From Pseudolysobacter antarcticus (GTDB taxonomy: Bacteria; Pseudomonadota; Gammaproteobacteria; Xanthomonadales; Rhodanobacteraceae), in contig NZ_CP035704.1 of NCBI RefSeq assembly GCF_004168365.1, positions 2,666,001-2,730,000 of the forward strand: DNA of 64,000 nt. The letters are read 5' to 3'. The first letter of the stretch is position 1, and each line of letters begins with the position of its first letter. The position numbers and the translations under genes are program-made. Below the pieces are notes generated by a model. It worked only from the letters and a program-made list of their open reading frames with translations, had not been told where the DNA came from and did not search any database. Of the stretch, positions 18,372 to 27,346 are shown in pieces.

Positions 18372-19217
18372 CTAAATCAGAATATTATCGATCAAGCGCG
18401 TGCTGCCGAGCTTAGCGGCAATCAATCCCACCAAATCCGTATTTTGTCCAAGCGCAGGTTTTGCCAGATCGCCGCTGGCGCGCAAAACCACGTAGTCTGG
18501 TTGCAAGCCCGCATTCTCAAGCAAACGACGCGCCTCAGCCTCGATCTTTTCGAAATCGGTAATTCCCGAGCGCACGTTTTCAGCCATGCTGAGCAAACTC
18601 TGATGAATTACCGCCGCGATTTCGCGCTGGCCATCGATCAAGTATTGATTGCGCGAACTGCGCGCCAAGCCGTTCGATTCACGCAAGGTTGGTCCAGCGA
18701 TGATTTCGATCGGCAAGCCCAGATCACGGGTTAGTCGGCGGATCACCAGCAGTTGCTGATAATCCTTCTGCCCGAATACCGCGACATCCGGCGTGACCAG
18801 ATTGAACAACTTGGTCACGACCGTGGCCACGCCAACAAAATGACCGGGGCGGCACGCACCTTCCAGAATATCGCCGAGCTGAGGTACTTCGATACGCACG
18901 CCGTGTTCGGCGCCGTAGGGATAGATTTCATCCACGGCTGGCACAAACAAGACATCACACGAATGTTGCTCGAGCCCTGCTTGATCCTGTTCAAGAGTGC
19001 GCGGATAACGGTTGAAATCCTCGTTCGGCCCGAACTGTGTTGGATTAACGAACACAGTCGCGATGACCACTTCCGCATGCTGGCGCGCGATCTCGATCAG
19101 CGAATAATGACCCTGATGCAAGTTGCCCATCGTCGGCACAAAGGCGATGCGTTGTCCCTGTTTGCGCTGCTCGGCCACGTAGCGACGCAGCTCGCCTGTT
19201 TGCGAAAAAATTTGCAT
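18372..19217 (-). CDS. panC: PanC, pantothenate synthetase
   Basis: 281-aa ATP-dependent ligase joining pantoate and beta-alanine, the last step to vitamin B5. Motifs: FVPTMGNLHQGHYSLI (about 28-43), VFVNPTQFGPNEDF, GACRPGHFVGVATVV, and FGQKDYQQL. The start is the ATG at 19217 (MQIFSQTGELR), 10 nt after the panB stop; the longer frame to 19397 overlaps panB and is rejected. The operon reads panB-panC. An IS200 element begins just after the stop, where panD is often found in Xanthomonads; no panD is in this window. Confidence 0.96.
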   Translation of the reverse strand: MQIFSQTGELRRYVAEQRKQGQRIAFVPTMGNLHQGHYSLIEIARQHAEVVIATVFVNPTQFGPNEDFNRYPRTLEQDQAGLEQHSCDVLFVPAVDEIYPYGAEHGVRIEVPQLGDILEGACRPGHFVGVATVVTKLFNLVTPDVAVFGQKDYQQLLVIRRLTRDLGLPIEIIAGPTLRESNGLARSSRNQYLIDGQREIAAVIHQSLLSMAENVRSGITDFEKIEAEARRLLENAGLQPDYVVLRASGDLAKPALGQNTDLVGLIAAKLGSTRLIDNILI

Positions 19218-19227
19218 CTCGCGGTCT

Positions 19228-20052
19228 CTAGAAGGAATGTTCGCTGGCGGGGAACTCACCGGCTCGCACCGCTTTTGCGTAGGCCTTGAGTGCAGTTTCG
19301 ATCGTGCCATTCTGCAGCAGAAAATCCTTGCTGAAACGCGGACGTTTACCCGGCGTGATGCCGAGCATGTCGTACAGCACCAGTATCTGCCCATCACAAT
19401 CCACGCCTGCGCCGATGCCGATCACCGGGATGCGCAAGGCATCGGTGATGCGTTTCGCCAGCGCAGCAGGCACACATTCCAGCACCAGCAGATCGGCACC
19501 CGCCTGCTCAACCGCCACGGCGTCGGCGAGCAAACGTTCGGCCTCCGACTTGCCCTTGCCTTGCACGCGATAACCGCCGAGTTTATGCACGGATTGCGGC
19601 GTCAACCCCAAGTGGGCACAGACTGGAACCTCGCGCTCATCGAGATAACGGATAACCTCAAGCACGTGTCCCGCGCCTTCGAGCTTGACCATCGCGGCGC
19701 CGCCCTGCGCGAGCAAGCGCGCCGAACTAATCGCAGCAGCATCCGGATTGCGATAACTCATGAACGGAAGATCAGCGATGAGCAATGCCAGATGCAAACC
19801 ACGCGCAACAGCGGCCGTGTGATAAACCATTTCATCGAGTGTTACCGGAAGCGTGCTCGACTGGCCTTGAACCACCATGCCCAACGAATCACCGACCAAA
19901 GCGACATCGATCCCGGCGTTGTCCAATTGCGTTGCGAAGCTCGCGTCATAGGCGGTGAGCGCGACGATCTTTTCGCCACGCGCTTTCATGCCGAGCAAAT
20001 GCGGCACCGTCACTGGCGCGCGCGCAGATGCAGTTTTGGCATTTCCGTACAT
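19228..20052 (-). CDS. panB: PanB, 3-methyl-2-oxobutanoate hydroxymethyltransferase
   Basis: 274-aa enzyme making ketopantoate from 2-ketoisovalerate and methylene-THF. Recognisable: VALTAYDASFATQLDNAG, LVGDSLGMVVQG (metal-binding Asp), DLPFMSY, VKLEGAG, and CAHLGLTPQSV. The ATG at 20052 has GTGGAGTGGAAG in front; a GTG four codons earlier is possible. About 100 bp separate it from folK upstream. With panC it forms the pantothenate pair within the pcnB-folK-panB-panC block conserved in Xanthomonads. Confidence 0.96.
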   Translation of the reverse strand: MYGNAKTASARAPVTVPHLLGMKARGEKIVALTAYDASFATQLDNAGIDVALVGDSLGMVVQGQSSTLPVTLDEMVYHTAAVARGLHLALLIADLPFMSYRNPDAAAISSARLLAQGGAAMVKLEGAGHVLEVIRYLDEREVPVCAHLGLTPQSVHKLGGYRVQGKGKSEAERLLADAVAVEQAGADLLVLECVPAALAKRITDALRIPVIGIGAGVDCDGQILVLYDMLGITPGKRPRFSKDFLLQNGTIETALKAYAKAVRAGEFPASEHSF

Positions 20053-20151
20053 CTTCCACTCCACTTTTTTGTGTTAGCCGGATATCAGGATTTGAAAAAA
20101 TTTACCGAGCACCGTGGCGACAACCATCGGCGAATCGTATCCGCGCTGCCA

Positions 20152-20670
20152 TCAGGAACTGATCGAGCTCTGTACGGGGCAATCAACTTTTTGCAGCACC
20201 TGGCATCCTTGCACATCGACCAAGCGGCACAACTCCTCGACCGTGCCGTATTCCGTGATTCGCATACTGGGGGCGAGTTCAGCCAACGGCAATAGCACAA
20301 AAGCACGTTCGTGCATGCGCGGATGCGGCAACTGCAGGCCGGACTCGATAATCGTACAATTGGCGTAACTCAATAAGTCCAGATCAATGATACGCGGGCC
20401 CCAGCGTTGCTCACCGCGCTTTCGTCCGAAGTCATTTTCAATCGCAAGCAGCGCATCCAGCAAAACTCGTGGTGCGAGCGTGGTTTCTATTTCGGCCACG
20501 GCATTGACGAAATCCGGCTGCGCGATTTCACCCCAGGGCGGTGTGCGGTAAAAATGCGAGCTGCGTCGCAGTCGTGATTGCGGCAGTTGCTCAAGTGCTT
20601 GCAGGGCGCGCTGCAGCTGGATTTCTGGCTCGGACAGATTGCTGCCGAGGCCGATATAAGCGATTTGCAT
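20152..20670 (-). CDS. folK: FolK, 6-hydroxymethyl-7,8-dihydropterin pyrophosphokinase
   Basis: 172-aa folate-pathway kinase. Starts MQIAYIGLGSNL at the ATG at 20670. RTPPWGEIAQPDFVNAVAEIET (interrupted here as RTPPWGE / QPDFVNAV) and the catalytic/metal segment GPRIIDLDLL are standard for HPPK. The longer open frame upstream runs into pcnB and is rejected. The stop of pcnB lies 20 nt upstream, so the two are cotranscribed as in E. coli, where pcnB and folK are also adjacent. Confidence 0.95.
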   Translation of the reverse strand: MQIAYIGLGSNLSEPEIQLQRALQALEQLPQSRLRRSSHFYRTPPWGEIAQPDFVNAVAEIETTLAPRVLLDALLAIENDFGRKRGEQRWGPRIIDLDLLSYANCTIIESGLQLPHPRMHERAFVLLPLAELAPSMRITEYGTVEELCRLVDVQGCQVLQKVDCPVQSSISS

Positions 20671-20689
20671 CGTTGTCGCTATTGCTCGC

Positions 20690-22168
20690 TTATTCGTTGT
20701 CCGCGCCCGATGGAGCAGAAGCGCCATCCGCAATGGCAGGACGTTTGGCACGTCGGCGCCGCGGACGTTTTTTCTTCGGGCCGTCGTCCAGCGTGGTTGC
20801 CAGAGGCGGCGCGGCCAGCGAATTGACACCGAGGCGTTCGGCAAGCTCGTGCTCGGGCAACGCGAGTGCGTCGGTCCACCACTGCGCGAGTTCCTTGATC
20901 TGCGGCGACTCGACCGCACGCAAAACCAGAAAATCATACGCCGCACGGAAACGCGGATGTGTCAGCAAACGAAATACGCGCTTGCGCGAACGTTGTTCAA
21001 AACGTGGTTGCAACGCCCAGATTTCCTGCACCGTAATGCTGAAACGACGCGGGATTGCGACGCGTGCAACCTGTTCCGCGATCACGCGATCGGATGCATT
21101 TTGCCATGCTACACCAGGGTCGGTGCCCGCTGTCACCGCGCGTTGCGCCATGGCGCGTACCGCGCCCCAGAGCAAGGTCGCGAACAGGAAAGCGGGCGTG
21201 ACCGACTTGCCTTCACGCACGCGCGCATCGGTATTTTTCAGTGCGCCTTCAATCAGATTGCGCAAATTGTCTTCGCCGGATCGCACCAGACTTTTTGCGG
21301 TGAGCGGGAAAATTTCCTGCAGCAATCCGGTTTCATCGAGACGGCGAAAACTGGCTAGTCCGTGCCCGGCCAGAAACAGCTTGAGCGTCTCGTCGAACAG
21401 TCGCGCCGGCGGTGCCTCGGCGAGCAAGGCGCCGAGCGTCGCGAAAGGTGCCTGCGCATCTGGCGCAATGGTGAACCCGAGTTTCGCTGACAGTCGCACC
21501 GCGCGCAGCATGCGCACCGGATCTTCGCGGTAACGTTGATCCGGGTCGCCGATCAGACACAGCTCGCGGCGCGTCAAATCCTCATAACCGCCGGTGTAGT
21601 CGCGCACGCTGAAATCGGCAATGTCGTAATACAAGGCGTTGACGGTGAAATCGCGACGGATCGCATCTTCGTCGATGCCGCCATACACGTTGTCGCGAAT
21701 CAGCCGCCCATCGACGATGTGCCGATCGCCGGTGCCATCGTCGCTGAGTCCGCGGAACGTCGCGACTTCAATCACCTCCGGGCCGAACATGACGTGCGCG
21801 AGACGAAAGCGCCGACCGATCAGGCGACAATTGCGGAACAGCGATTTAACCTGCTCCGGCGTAGCATCGGTGGCGATATCAAAGTCCTTGGGATGCCCGT
21901 CCAGCAACAGATCGCGCACCGCGCCGCCGACCAGAAAGGCCTGATATCCGGCTTCATTCAAACGATACAAAACACGCAGCGCGCCGCTGGAAATATTCTT
22001 GCGCGAAATGTTGTGCTTTTCGCGCGGAATGATGCGCAGGTTGAGGTTCAAACTCGGGCTTGCGGATTTTTTTGGTTTGGGTGCAGCGCGCTTCACGCTC
22101 GCGCTTGGCAACACCTCGCGCTGACGTGGTCCGCGGCGGAAAATATCTGTCAGGAAATTCAAAACCAC
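20690..22168 (-). CDS. pcnB: PcnB, poly(A) polymerase I
   Basis: 492-aa nucleotidyltransferase that adds 3' poly(A) tails and so promotes RNA decay. The active site is FLVGGAVRDLLLDG followed by PKDFDIATDATP, with the DxD metal-binding pair. RLIGRRFRLAHV and the RRDFTVNALYYD motif follow. The C-terminal tail is basic (KKKRPRRRRAKRP), common in this branch. A poly(A) polymerase is favoured over a CCA-adding enzyme by the basic tails and the pcnB-folK linkage, but the catalytic core alone cannot fully separate them. Confidence 0.93.
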   Translation of the reverse strand: MVLNFLTDIFRRGPRQREVLPSASVKRAAPKPKKSASPSLNLNLRIIPREKHNISRKNISSGALRVLYRLNEAGYQAFLVGGAVRDLLLDGHPKDFDIATDATPEQVKSLFRNCRLIGRRFRLAHVMFGPEVIEVATFRGLSDDGTGDRHIVDGRLIRDNVYGGIDEDAIRRDFTVNALYYDIADFSVRDYTGGYEDLTRRELCLIGDPDQRYREDPVRMLRAVRLSAKLGFTIAPDAQAPFATLGALLAEAPPARLFDETLKLFLAGHGLASFRRLDETGLLQEIFPLTAKSLVRSGEDNLRNLIEGALKNTDARVREGKSVTPAFLFATLLWGAVRAMAQRAVTAGTDPGVAWQNASDRVIAEQVARVAIPRRFSITVQEIWALQPRFEQRSRKRVFRLLTHPRFRAAYDFLVLRAVESPQIKELAQWWTDALALPEHELAERLGVNSLAAPPLATTLDDGPKKKRPRRRRAKRPAIADGASAPSGADNE

Positions 22169-22283
22169 GTAATGTCTCCTGACAGTGTGTGGTGACTCGG
22201 TTGGCCCGGCAACGGAAGGTTCCGTTACCTCTTAAGTTGACTCGTTACGCGCTTGTATCGCGTTCACGCGCGAAGAAACTCGG

Positions 22284-22311
22284 TGGATTTTCTTCGGTTC
22301 CAGTTTATACT
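22284..22311 (+). promoter_or_regulatory. Candidate promoter of tRNA-Glu
   Basis: TATACT at 22306-22311 is a good -10 element, placing the transcription start about 20 nt before the tRNA. The -35 region is poor (TGGATT at about 22284). Assigned mainly from the -10 match and position. Confidence 0.4.
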
Positions 22312-22339
22312 AGTCGGCACTTGGATTTCCCCAATCCAT

Positions 22340-22415
22340 GCTCCCTTCGTCTAGTGGCCTAGGACACTGCCCTCTCAAGGCGGGAACACGAGTTCGAGTC
22401 TCGTAGGGAGCACCA
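22340..22415 (+). tRNA. tRNA-Glu (anticodon CTC)
   Basis: A 76-nt cloverleaf with encoded CCA. The acceptor stem GCTCCCT pairs with AGGGAGC, the D arm has AGTGGCCTAGG, the anticodon loop is CTCTCAA giving CTC, and the T arm contains GTTCGAGTC. Layout closely follows E. coli tRNA-Glu apart from the anticodon wobble base. Confidence 0.96.
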
Positions 22416-22460
22416 TTCTTATTTGCTATCTTTCCTACCACCCATCATGGAACCAGCGAC

Positions 22461-22784
22461 ATGCCCTTCGTCGTGACGGAAAGCTGTATCAAGTGCAAGT
22501 ACACCGATTGCGTCGAAGTATGCCCGGTCGACTGTTTCCATGAAGGCCCCAACTTCTTGGTCATCGATCCGGAAGAATGCATCGACTGCACCTTGTGCGA
22601 GCCCGAATGCCCGGTCAATGCGATCTATCCCGAAGACGATGTGCCGGCGGGGCAAGAGGCATTTATCCAGATCAATGCCGAACTCGCCAAGGCATGGCCG
22701 GTACTAACCGTACGCAAGGATGCACCAGCAGATGCCAAGGAATGGGAAGGCAAGCCGGACAAACTGTCGCTGCTCGAACGTTGA
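22461..22784 (+). CDS. fdxA: FdxA, 7Fe ferredoxin
   Basis: 107-aa electron carrier with one [3Fe-4S] and one [4Fe-4S] cluster. The N-terminal half has [26 protein letters not shown], given here as CIKCKYTDC then VCPVDCF; the second cluster is [17 protein letters not shown]. The C-terminal extension ending [10 protein letters not shown] is typical of Azotobacter FdI-like FdxA. Located 45 nt after tRNA-Glu; it may share a transcript. Confidence 0.96.
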   Translation: MPFVVTESCIKCKYTDCVEVCPVDCFHEGPNFLVIDPEECIDCTLCEPECPVNAIYPEDDVPAGQEAFIQINAELAKAWPVLTVRKDAPADAKEWEGKPDKLSLLER

Positions 22785-22881
22785 GCTGGATTGCCACGGT
22801 CAGGGCGAAATTCTGATCGAGTCTTCAGCCGACGATTGTAACGATCGGCGGTCAATCTGCAGCGCCTGCGCGTTGATTAAA

Positions 22882-22899
22882 CGGGGTCGCAAAACCCCG
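22882..22899 (-). terminator. Possible terminator of the dapA-bamC operon
   Basis: A 6-bp stem CGGGGT/ACCCCG with a 6-nt loop, followed on the minus strand by TTTAAT. It lies about 85 nt past the bamC stop, between convergent fdxA and bamC. Stem is short, so moderate support only. Confidence 0.4.
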
Positions 22900-22984
22900 A
22901 GTCGATCAAGCTGGAATCAGATTACGCAAGCACCAACCGCGAGAAAACATCTCGCAGTTGCGATGCCTTCAAGCCAAAGCGTGA

Positions 22985-23560
22985 TTACGACAAACGTTCG
23001 CGCAATACATCCAGCACTTGCTTGACCGCACTTGGATCGCCCGACGCATTGACGTTGGCGGCATCGCCATCGGCATCAACCTGGATGCTCACACGATTCA
23101 CGCTGACCGCCTGCTTACCACCGATGATGCGCTTGAAGAAACCGGGTTTCGGCCCCGCCGCAACGGTGACATCTACTGCATAACTGTGCGTTGCTTCATC
23201 GCGACTCACGACAGTACCTACCTTGCCGCGCTCAAGCGCCAATCCTACCCGCTGCCAAGCGTTCGCGACCGAGTCGGCAATGCGTACGCCATTGCCTTGA
23301 GCGGCTGCGCTGACGCCGCTTGCTGGCGGCGAGCCGACAGCGCCACTCGATGCGCTGGATCTACCAGCACCAGCACCCGCCGGTGGCACGATCAGTTCAC
23401 CGGCGGTGTTTGGCGTATCCAGATCCGGTGGCACGTCCAGCGGACGTGCTTCGACAGCTTTGTCGTAATCGGTATGGGTGCGGAACATGCCACAACCGCT
23501 CAGCAGCAGCGCGGTCATGCCGCCGAGCAAGAGATAACGCAGAAATTTTTCAAGGTTCAC
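22985..23560 (-). CDS. bamC: BamC-like outer-membrane assembly lipoprotein
   Basis: 191-aa lipoprotein. The N-terminus has a lipobox LLLSGC with Cys at about 23, so it is lipidated and outer-membrane bound. PPDLDTPNT resembles the BamC segment that contacts BamD. A low-complexity Gly/Ser/Ala stretch (about 60-90) precedes one C-terminal helix-grip-like domain (VANAWQRVGLALER). E. coli BamC is larger (344 aa, two such domains); this one has a single domain. It follows dapA at about 50 nt, the same order as dapA-bamC in E. coli, which supports the call. Confidence 0.8.
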   Translation of the reverse strand: MNLEKFLRYLLLGGMTALLLSGCGMFRTHTDYDKAVEARPLDVPPDLDTPNTAGELIVPPAGAGAGRSSASSGAVGSPPASGVSAAAQGNGVRIADSVANAWQRVGLALERGKVGTVVSRDEATHSYAVDVTVAAGPKPGFFKRIIGGKQAVSVNRVSIQVDADGDAANVNASGDPSAVKQVLDVLRERLS

Positions 23561-23611
23561 GGATCTGGGACTTCCTGATTGGGAAAAGGACGCATGACGC
23601 GCCGTTCAATT

Positions 23612-24520
23612 TTAAGCCGCGCTGCTGTGCCGCGGCTGAACCTCAGCAGGGAAAAGATTTCTGACTACTTCAGTCGCATGCGTATGGTGTTCGGCGCTTA
23701 GGCCGGTCAAAGGCAGGCGCAAATGCGCAGAACAAATATCCAGCAGACTCAAGCACCATTTCACCGGAATCGGATTGGGCTCGGCAGCCAGCACATCATA
23801 CAAGGATAGCAGCGCGGCATTCAGTACGCGCGCATCCTCGTGCTTTTCGGCAATACACGCATCTACCAGACGACGGAAATGCTGCGGGGCAAGATTCGCT
23901 GCCACCGAAATCACCCCGCGCGCACCGCTCAGCATTGCACGGACAAAGGTCGGATCGTCGCCGCTCAAGACACTGAAGTTCGGACTTTGCAATTCCAGCA
24001 ATTGCTGCATACGCGAAGCATCAGTACTCGCTTCCTTGATTGCAACGATATTCGGATGTTTCGCAAGCTCGGCCACGGTTTCCGGCAACATATCGCAGGC
24101 GGTGCGACCTGGCACATTGTATAAAATTACCGGCAATCCGCCGTGTTCGGCCACTTGCTGGTAGTGCTGCAACAACCCGTCCTGGGTTGGACGAACATAA
24201 TAAGGCGTGACTACCAGCGCGGCATCGGCGCCAAGCGCCTTGGCGCGCTGGGTAAGGCCAATGGTCTTGCGCGTGTTCGCTGTGCCAGTGCCGGCGATCA
24301 CCGGAATGCGACCGGCAACACGTTCGACTGCAAAGCGTATGAGATCGGCATATTCGGCATCATCGAGCGCATGCGCTTCACCGGTCGAACCGGCGACGAT
24401 CAAGCCATGCGTGCCGCCTGCCAATTGATAATCGACAAGCCGGCCGAATGCCTCAAGATCGAGGGCGCCGCTCGCTTGGAACGGCGTGACCAGCGCACAC
24501 ATGCTTCCGATGAATTTCAA
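23612..24520 (-). CDS. dapA: DapA, 4-hydroxy-tetrahydrodipicolinate synthase
   Basis: 302-aa aldolase-type enzyme of the lysine/diaminopimelate pathway. Motifs: GSTGEAHAL near 45, the catalytic Tyr in YNVPGRT at about 135, the Schiff-base Lys in VAIKEAS at about 163, and SGDDPTF. I use the TTG at 24520 (M)KFIGSMCALVTPF because FxGSxxAxVTP matches the normal N-terminus; an ATG six codons later is the alternative. Heads the dapA-bamC operon, divergent from the ACT-domain gene. Confidence 0.95.
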   Translation of the reverse strand: MKFIGSMCALVTPFQASGALDLEAFGRLVDYQLAGGTHGLIVAGSTGEAHALDDAEYADLIRFAVERVAGRIPVIAGTGTANTRKTIGLTQRAKALGADAALVVTPYYVRPTQDGLLQHYQQVAEHGGLPVILYNVPGRTACDMLPETVAELAKHPNIVAIKEASTDASRMQQLLELQSPNFSVLSGDDPTFVRAMLSGARGVISVAANLAPQHFRRLVDACIAEKHEDARVLNAALLSLYDVLAAEPNPIPVKWCLSLLDICSAHLRLPLTGLSAEHHTHATEVVRNLFPAEVQPRHSSAA

Positions 24521-24653
24521 GACAGAATCCGGGGCTTCAGATGACGCGCGATGTTACTTGCGGGTCTTGGGCATGGCAAGTATTCTGGTCGTGAGTTGCA
24601 TGAAGGCGCCGCCTTTTCCCTCTACATATCCAGTAACTCGCAGGAAGGCCGTT

Positions 24654-25217
24654 TTGACCGACACCACCGCGCCACGTCCCACCGCAAACGAAAATCATCT
24701 ATTGATCAACGCGTTTGCCGCGCAAAGCCATTCGCCACTGGTGACCCTGAGCAAACGGATTGCCGATTGCGGTTGCAATGTCGTCGAGGCGCGCGTGGCG
24801 ACGCTTGGGCGCGACGTTTCCGTGCTCGTACTCGCCATCGGCTCGTGGGATGCGATCGCCAAGCTCGAATCTGCACTCGCGCGCTACGAACGTGAAGAAC
24901 AATTGCGCCTGCTGTATTTCCGCACTAGCCAGAAGCAGCTGCAGACCAATCTGTTGCCGTATGTAGTCGAGGTGATCGCTGCGGACAAAGCGGGAATTCT
25001 TTACCAGATTGCCGAATTTTTTCTGCATCACGGCATCACGATCGAGCAGCTGCAATCCACTCGTTATCGCGCGATGCAGACCGGCGCAGACATGTTTTCG
25101 GCGCAAATCACCATCGGTATACCTTCCACCACGCATATCGCCGCATTGCGCGACGACTTTCTTGAATTCTGCGATGGGCTCAATCTCGATGCCATCATGG
25201 ATCCGATGAAATTCTGA
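24654..25217 (+). CDS. ACT-domain regulator, glycine cleavage repressor (GcvR)-like
   Basis: 187-aa protein with two ACT domains. The first starts NHLLINAFAAQSHSPLVTLSKRIADCGCNVVEAR, read in parts as HSPLVTLSKRIADCGC. The second is VVEVIAADKAGILYQIAEFF. The TTG at 24654 has an excellent AGGAAGG ribosome binding site; longer starts overlap the divergent dapA start region. GcvR-type proteins modulate the glycine cleavage regulator GcvA, but here the gene precedes bcp, as in E. coli (gcvR-bcp), which supports the name. No DNA-binding domain is present. Confidence 0.82.
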   Translation: MTDTTAPRPTANENHLLINAFAAQSHSPLVTLSKRIADCGCNVVEARVATLGRDVSVLVLAIGSWDAIAKLESALARYEREEQLRLLYFRTSQKQLQTNLLPYVVEVIAADKAGILYQIAEFFLHHGITIEQLQSTRYRAMQTGADMFSAQITIGIPSTTHIAALRDDFLEFCDGLNLDAIMDPMKF

Positions 25218-25246
25218 TGCTTCGACTCTAGAGATTGTCCGGAACG

Positions 25247-25714
25247 ATGCTGAAAATCGGCGACAAGATTCCTAACCTCACGGGCGCCACCGCTACCGAC
25301 GTCGTGATTCGGCTACACGATCTGCATGGCAAATTTGTCGTCGTCTATTTTTATCCGAAAGACAATACCACCGGCTGCACGCGTGAAGCACAAGACTTTG
25401 CGAGCCTGCATGCCGCGTTCGCCGATCGCAATGCGGTTGTGTTAGGTGTATCGCGCGATTCAATCAAGGCACATGCCAATTTCACGGCAAAATTTTCACT
25501 GCCCTTCACGCTGATTTCCGATAGCGACGAAACCTGGTGTCGCGCCTTCGATGTGATTCACGAAAAACAATTGTACGGTCGGCACTATCTGGGCATCGTG
25601 CGTAGCACGTTCCTGATTGATCCCAGCGGAAAATTCAATCACGAATGGCGTAACGTCAAAGTAAGCGGGCATGCTCAGGCCGTGCTCGACATGCTGGATA
25701 GCCCACGCACATGA
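25247..25714 (+). CDS. bcp: Bcp/PrxQ thioredoxin-dependent peroxiredoxin
   Basis: 155-aa thiol peroxidase removing H2O2 and organic hydroperoxides. ATG at 25247; a TTG at 25235 is less likely. The peroxidatic Cys lies in DNTTGCTREAQDF at about residue 45. In most Bcp proteins a resolving Cys follows five residues later (CTxEACDF); here that position is Gln. The only other Cys is in ETWCRAF at about 94, so catalysis must use a distal or intermolecular resolving partner. Thirty nt downstream of the GcvR-like gene, cotranscribed. Confidence 0.94.
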   Translation: MLKIGDKIPNLTGATATDVVIRLHDLHGKFVVVYFYPKDNTTGCTREAQDFASLHAAFADRNAVVLGVSRDSIKAHANFTAKFSLPFTLISDSDETWCRAFDVIHEKQLYGRHYLGIVRSTFLIDPSGKFNHEWRNVKVSGHAQAVLDMLDSPRT

Positions 25715-25798
25715 GTTGCCAACACGTTTTACGAGCAGCTCCGAACTAGCTTGTAAAATGCATTTCGATTTTTCCCGCAACCGCAGAGTGAGCAGCGC

Positions 25799-27199
25799 AT
25801 GACACGTGGAAAACGCATTTACGTACTCGACACGAATGTGCTCATGCACGATCCGACCGCATTGTTCCGTTTCGAGGAACACGATGTATTTATTCCGATG
25901 ACCGTACTCGAAGAACTCGATGCGGCCAAGAAAGGGGCATCCGAAGTCTCACGTAATGCACGCCAAGTCAGTCGCTTTCTGAATGAGCTGATCGTGCACG
26001 GCGGCGCCGATGGCATCAACCAGGGCATTGACCTGATCATGCCGCAAGGTCTGCAACTCAAACGAGCAGACCAGATTGGCAAGCTATATTTCCAGACCCG
26101 CACTGCCGAGGCGCCTGCGATTCACGGCAAGAAGGTTGGTCTACCCGATAACCAGATTCTGGCCAGCGTGCTGAGTCTGCGCGAGCAAAATGCGAAATCG
26201 CCAGTCGTTCTTGTTTCCAAAGACATCAATCTGCGCATCAAGGCCTCGATCTACGGAATCCCCGCAGAAGATTACGAAAACGATCGCGCGCTGGATGATT
26301 TCAACCTGCTCTATGCCGGGCATAACGAGTTACCCGAGGATTTCTGGTCGCGCCACGAAGAGGTGCGCTCGTGGTCGGAACGCGGCCATGCATTCTATGA
26401 ACTGAAAGTGCGCGAAGACGAAGATTGGCATCCGCACCAATTCCTATATATGCCAGGTGAAAACCAGCTGGAATTGCGTGTTGCAAAATTACGTGGCGGT
26501 GTGGCGACACTGCAGATTGTCGAAGATTATTCGAAAGGATCGCATACGGTCTGGGGTGTGGGCGCGCGCAATCGCGAGCAGAACTTTGCGATGAATGCGT
26601 TGATGGATCCGGAGGTGGATTTTGTCACCCTACTCGGCACTGCCGGCACCGGCAAGACCCTGCTCGCGCTGGCGGCAGGCCTGGCGCAGACCATGGATCA
26701 GCAGCGCTATCGCGAGATCATCATGACCCGCGCGACCGTTTCTGTCGGCGACGATATCGGCTTCCTGCCCGGCACCGAGGAAGAAAAAATGACGCCGTGG
26801 ATGGGTGCACTGACTGACAATCTCGAAGTACTAGCCACACCTACTGAGGGCGGTGCCTGGGGCCGTGCGGCGACCAACGATTTGCTCGCGTCACGCATCA
26901 AGATCCGCTCGCTGAATTTCATGCGCGGACGAACATTCCTGAATCGGTATGTGATCATCGACGAGGCGCAAAACCTCACGCCGAAGCAAATGAAAACTCT
27001 ACTGACCCGCGCCGGGCCGGGCACCAAGATGATTTGCCTTGGCAACGTCGAGCAAATCGATACGCCATATCTGACTGAAACCACGTCAGGACTGACCTAT
27101 GCCGTGGATCGTTTCAAGGTCTGGCAACACAGTGCGCATGTCACCTTGCGGCGTGGCGAACGCTCGCGTCTGGCCGACTTCGCATCGGAAGTGCTCTGA
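25799..27199 (+). CDS. PIN-PhoH fusion ATPase (PhoH2/YlaK type)
   Basis: 466-aa protein with an N-terminal PIN ribonuclease domain (about 5-150, YVLDTNVLMHDP with the acidic Asp, and later VVLVSKDINLRIKA) joined to a C-terminal PhoH ATPase (about 255-455; Walker A GTAGTGKTLLALAAG, Walker B YVIIDEAQNLTP). PIN-PhoH proteins are sequence-specific RNA helicase/nucleases in mycobacteria; the role here is inferred. ATG 25799, preceded by GAGTGAGCAGCGC. Stands alone between bcp and a convergent barrel gene. PIN plus PhoH distinguishes it from YbeZ-type PhoH. Confidence 0.93.
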   Translation: MTRGKRIYVLDTNVLMHDPTALFRFEEHDVFIPMTVLEELDAAKKGASEVSRNARQVSRFLNELIVHGGADGINQGIDLIMPQGLQLKRADQIGKLYFQTRTAEAPAIHGKKVGLPDNQILASVLSLREQNAKSPVVLVSKDINLRIKASIYGIPAEDYENDRALDDFNLLYAGHNELPEDFWSRHEEVRSWSERGHAFYELKVREDEDWHPHQFLYMPGENQLELRVAKLRGGVATLQIVEDYSKGSHTVWGVGARNREQNFAMNALMDPEVDFVTLLGTAGTGKTLLALAAGLAQTMDQQRYREIIMTRATVSVGDDIGFLPGTEEEKMTPWMGALTDNLEVLATPTEGGAWGRAATNDLLASRIKIRSLNFMRGRTFLNRYVIIDEAQNLTPKQMKTLLTRAGPGTKMICLGNVEQIDTPYLTETTSGLTYAVDRFKVWQHSAHVTLRRGERSRLADFASEVL

Positions 27200-27214
27200 T
27201 AGCTACGCTGTAGG

Positions 27215-27252
27215 CACTGCTCGCGGATGATTCATCTTATCCGGGAGCAGTG
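27215..27252 (+). terminator. Long hairpin after the PhoH gene, possible terminator
   Basis: CACTGCTC pairs with GAGCAGTG and, after a G-G mismatch, CGGAT pairs with ATCCG, giving a 13-bp interrupted stem 16 nt past the stop. No T-run follows, so terminator function is uncertain. Confidence 0.4.
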
Positions 27253-27293
27253 ATTCAAACTTACGCGTATCGGCATGGCGTTGAACCCACCAT

Positions 27294-27318
27294 AAAAAAC
27301 GGAACCTCACGGTTCCGT
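27294..27318 (-). terminator. Rho-independent terminator of the barrel gene
   Basis: An 8-bp stem ACGGAACC/GGTTCCGT with a 4-nt loop (27299-27318), followed on the minus strand by TTTTTT. It lies 29 nt past the stop of the minus-strand barrel gene. Confidence 0.87.
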
Positions 27319-27346
27319 CAGTTTGCTCGGCTGTATACCACTGAGG

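Noticed and set aside
19237-20295. 352-aa plus-strand frame over panB
   Set aside because: Antisense shadow of panB with no family features.
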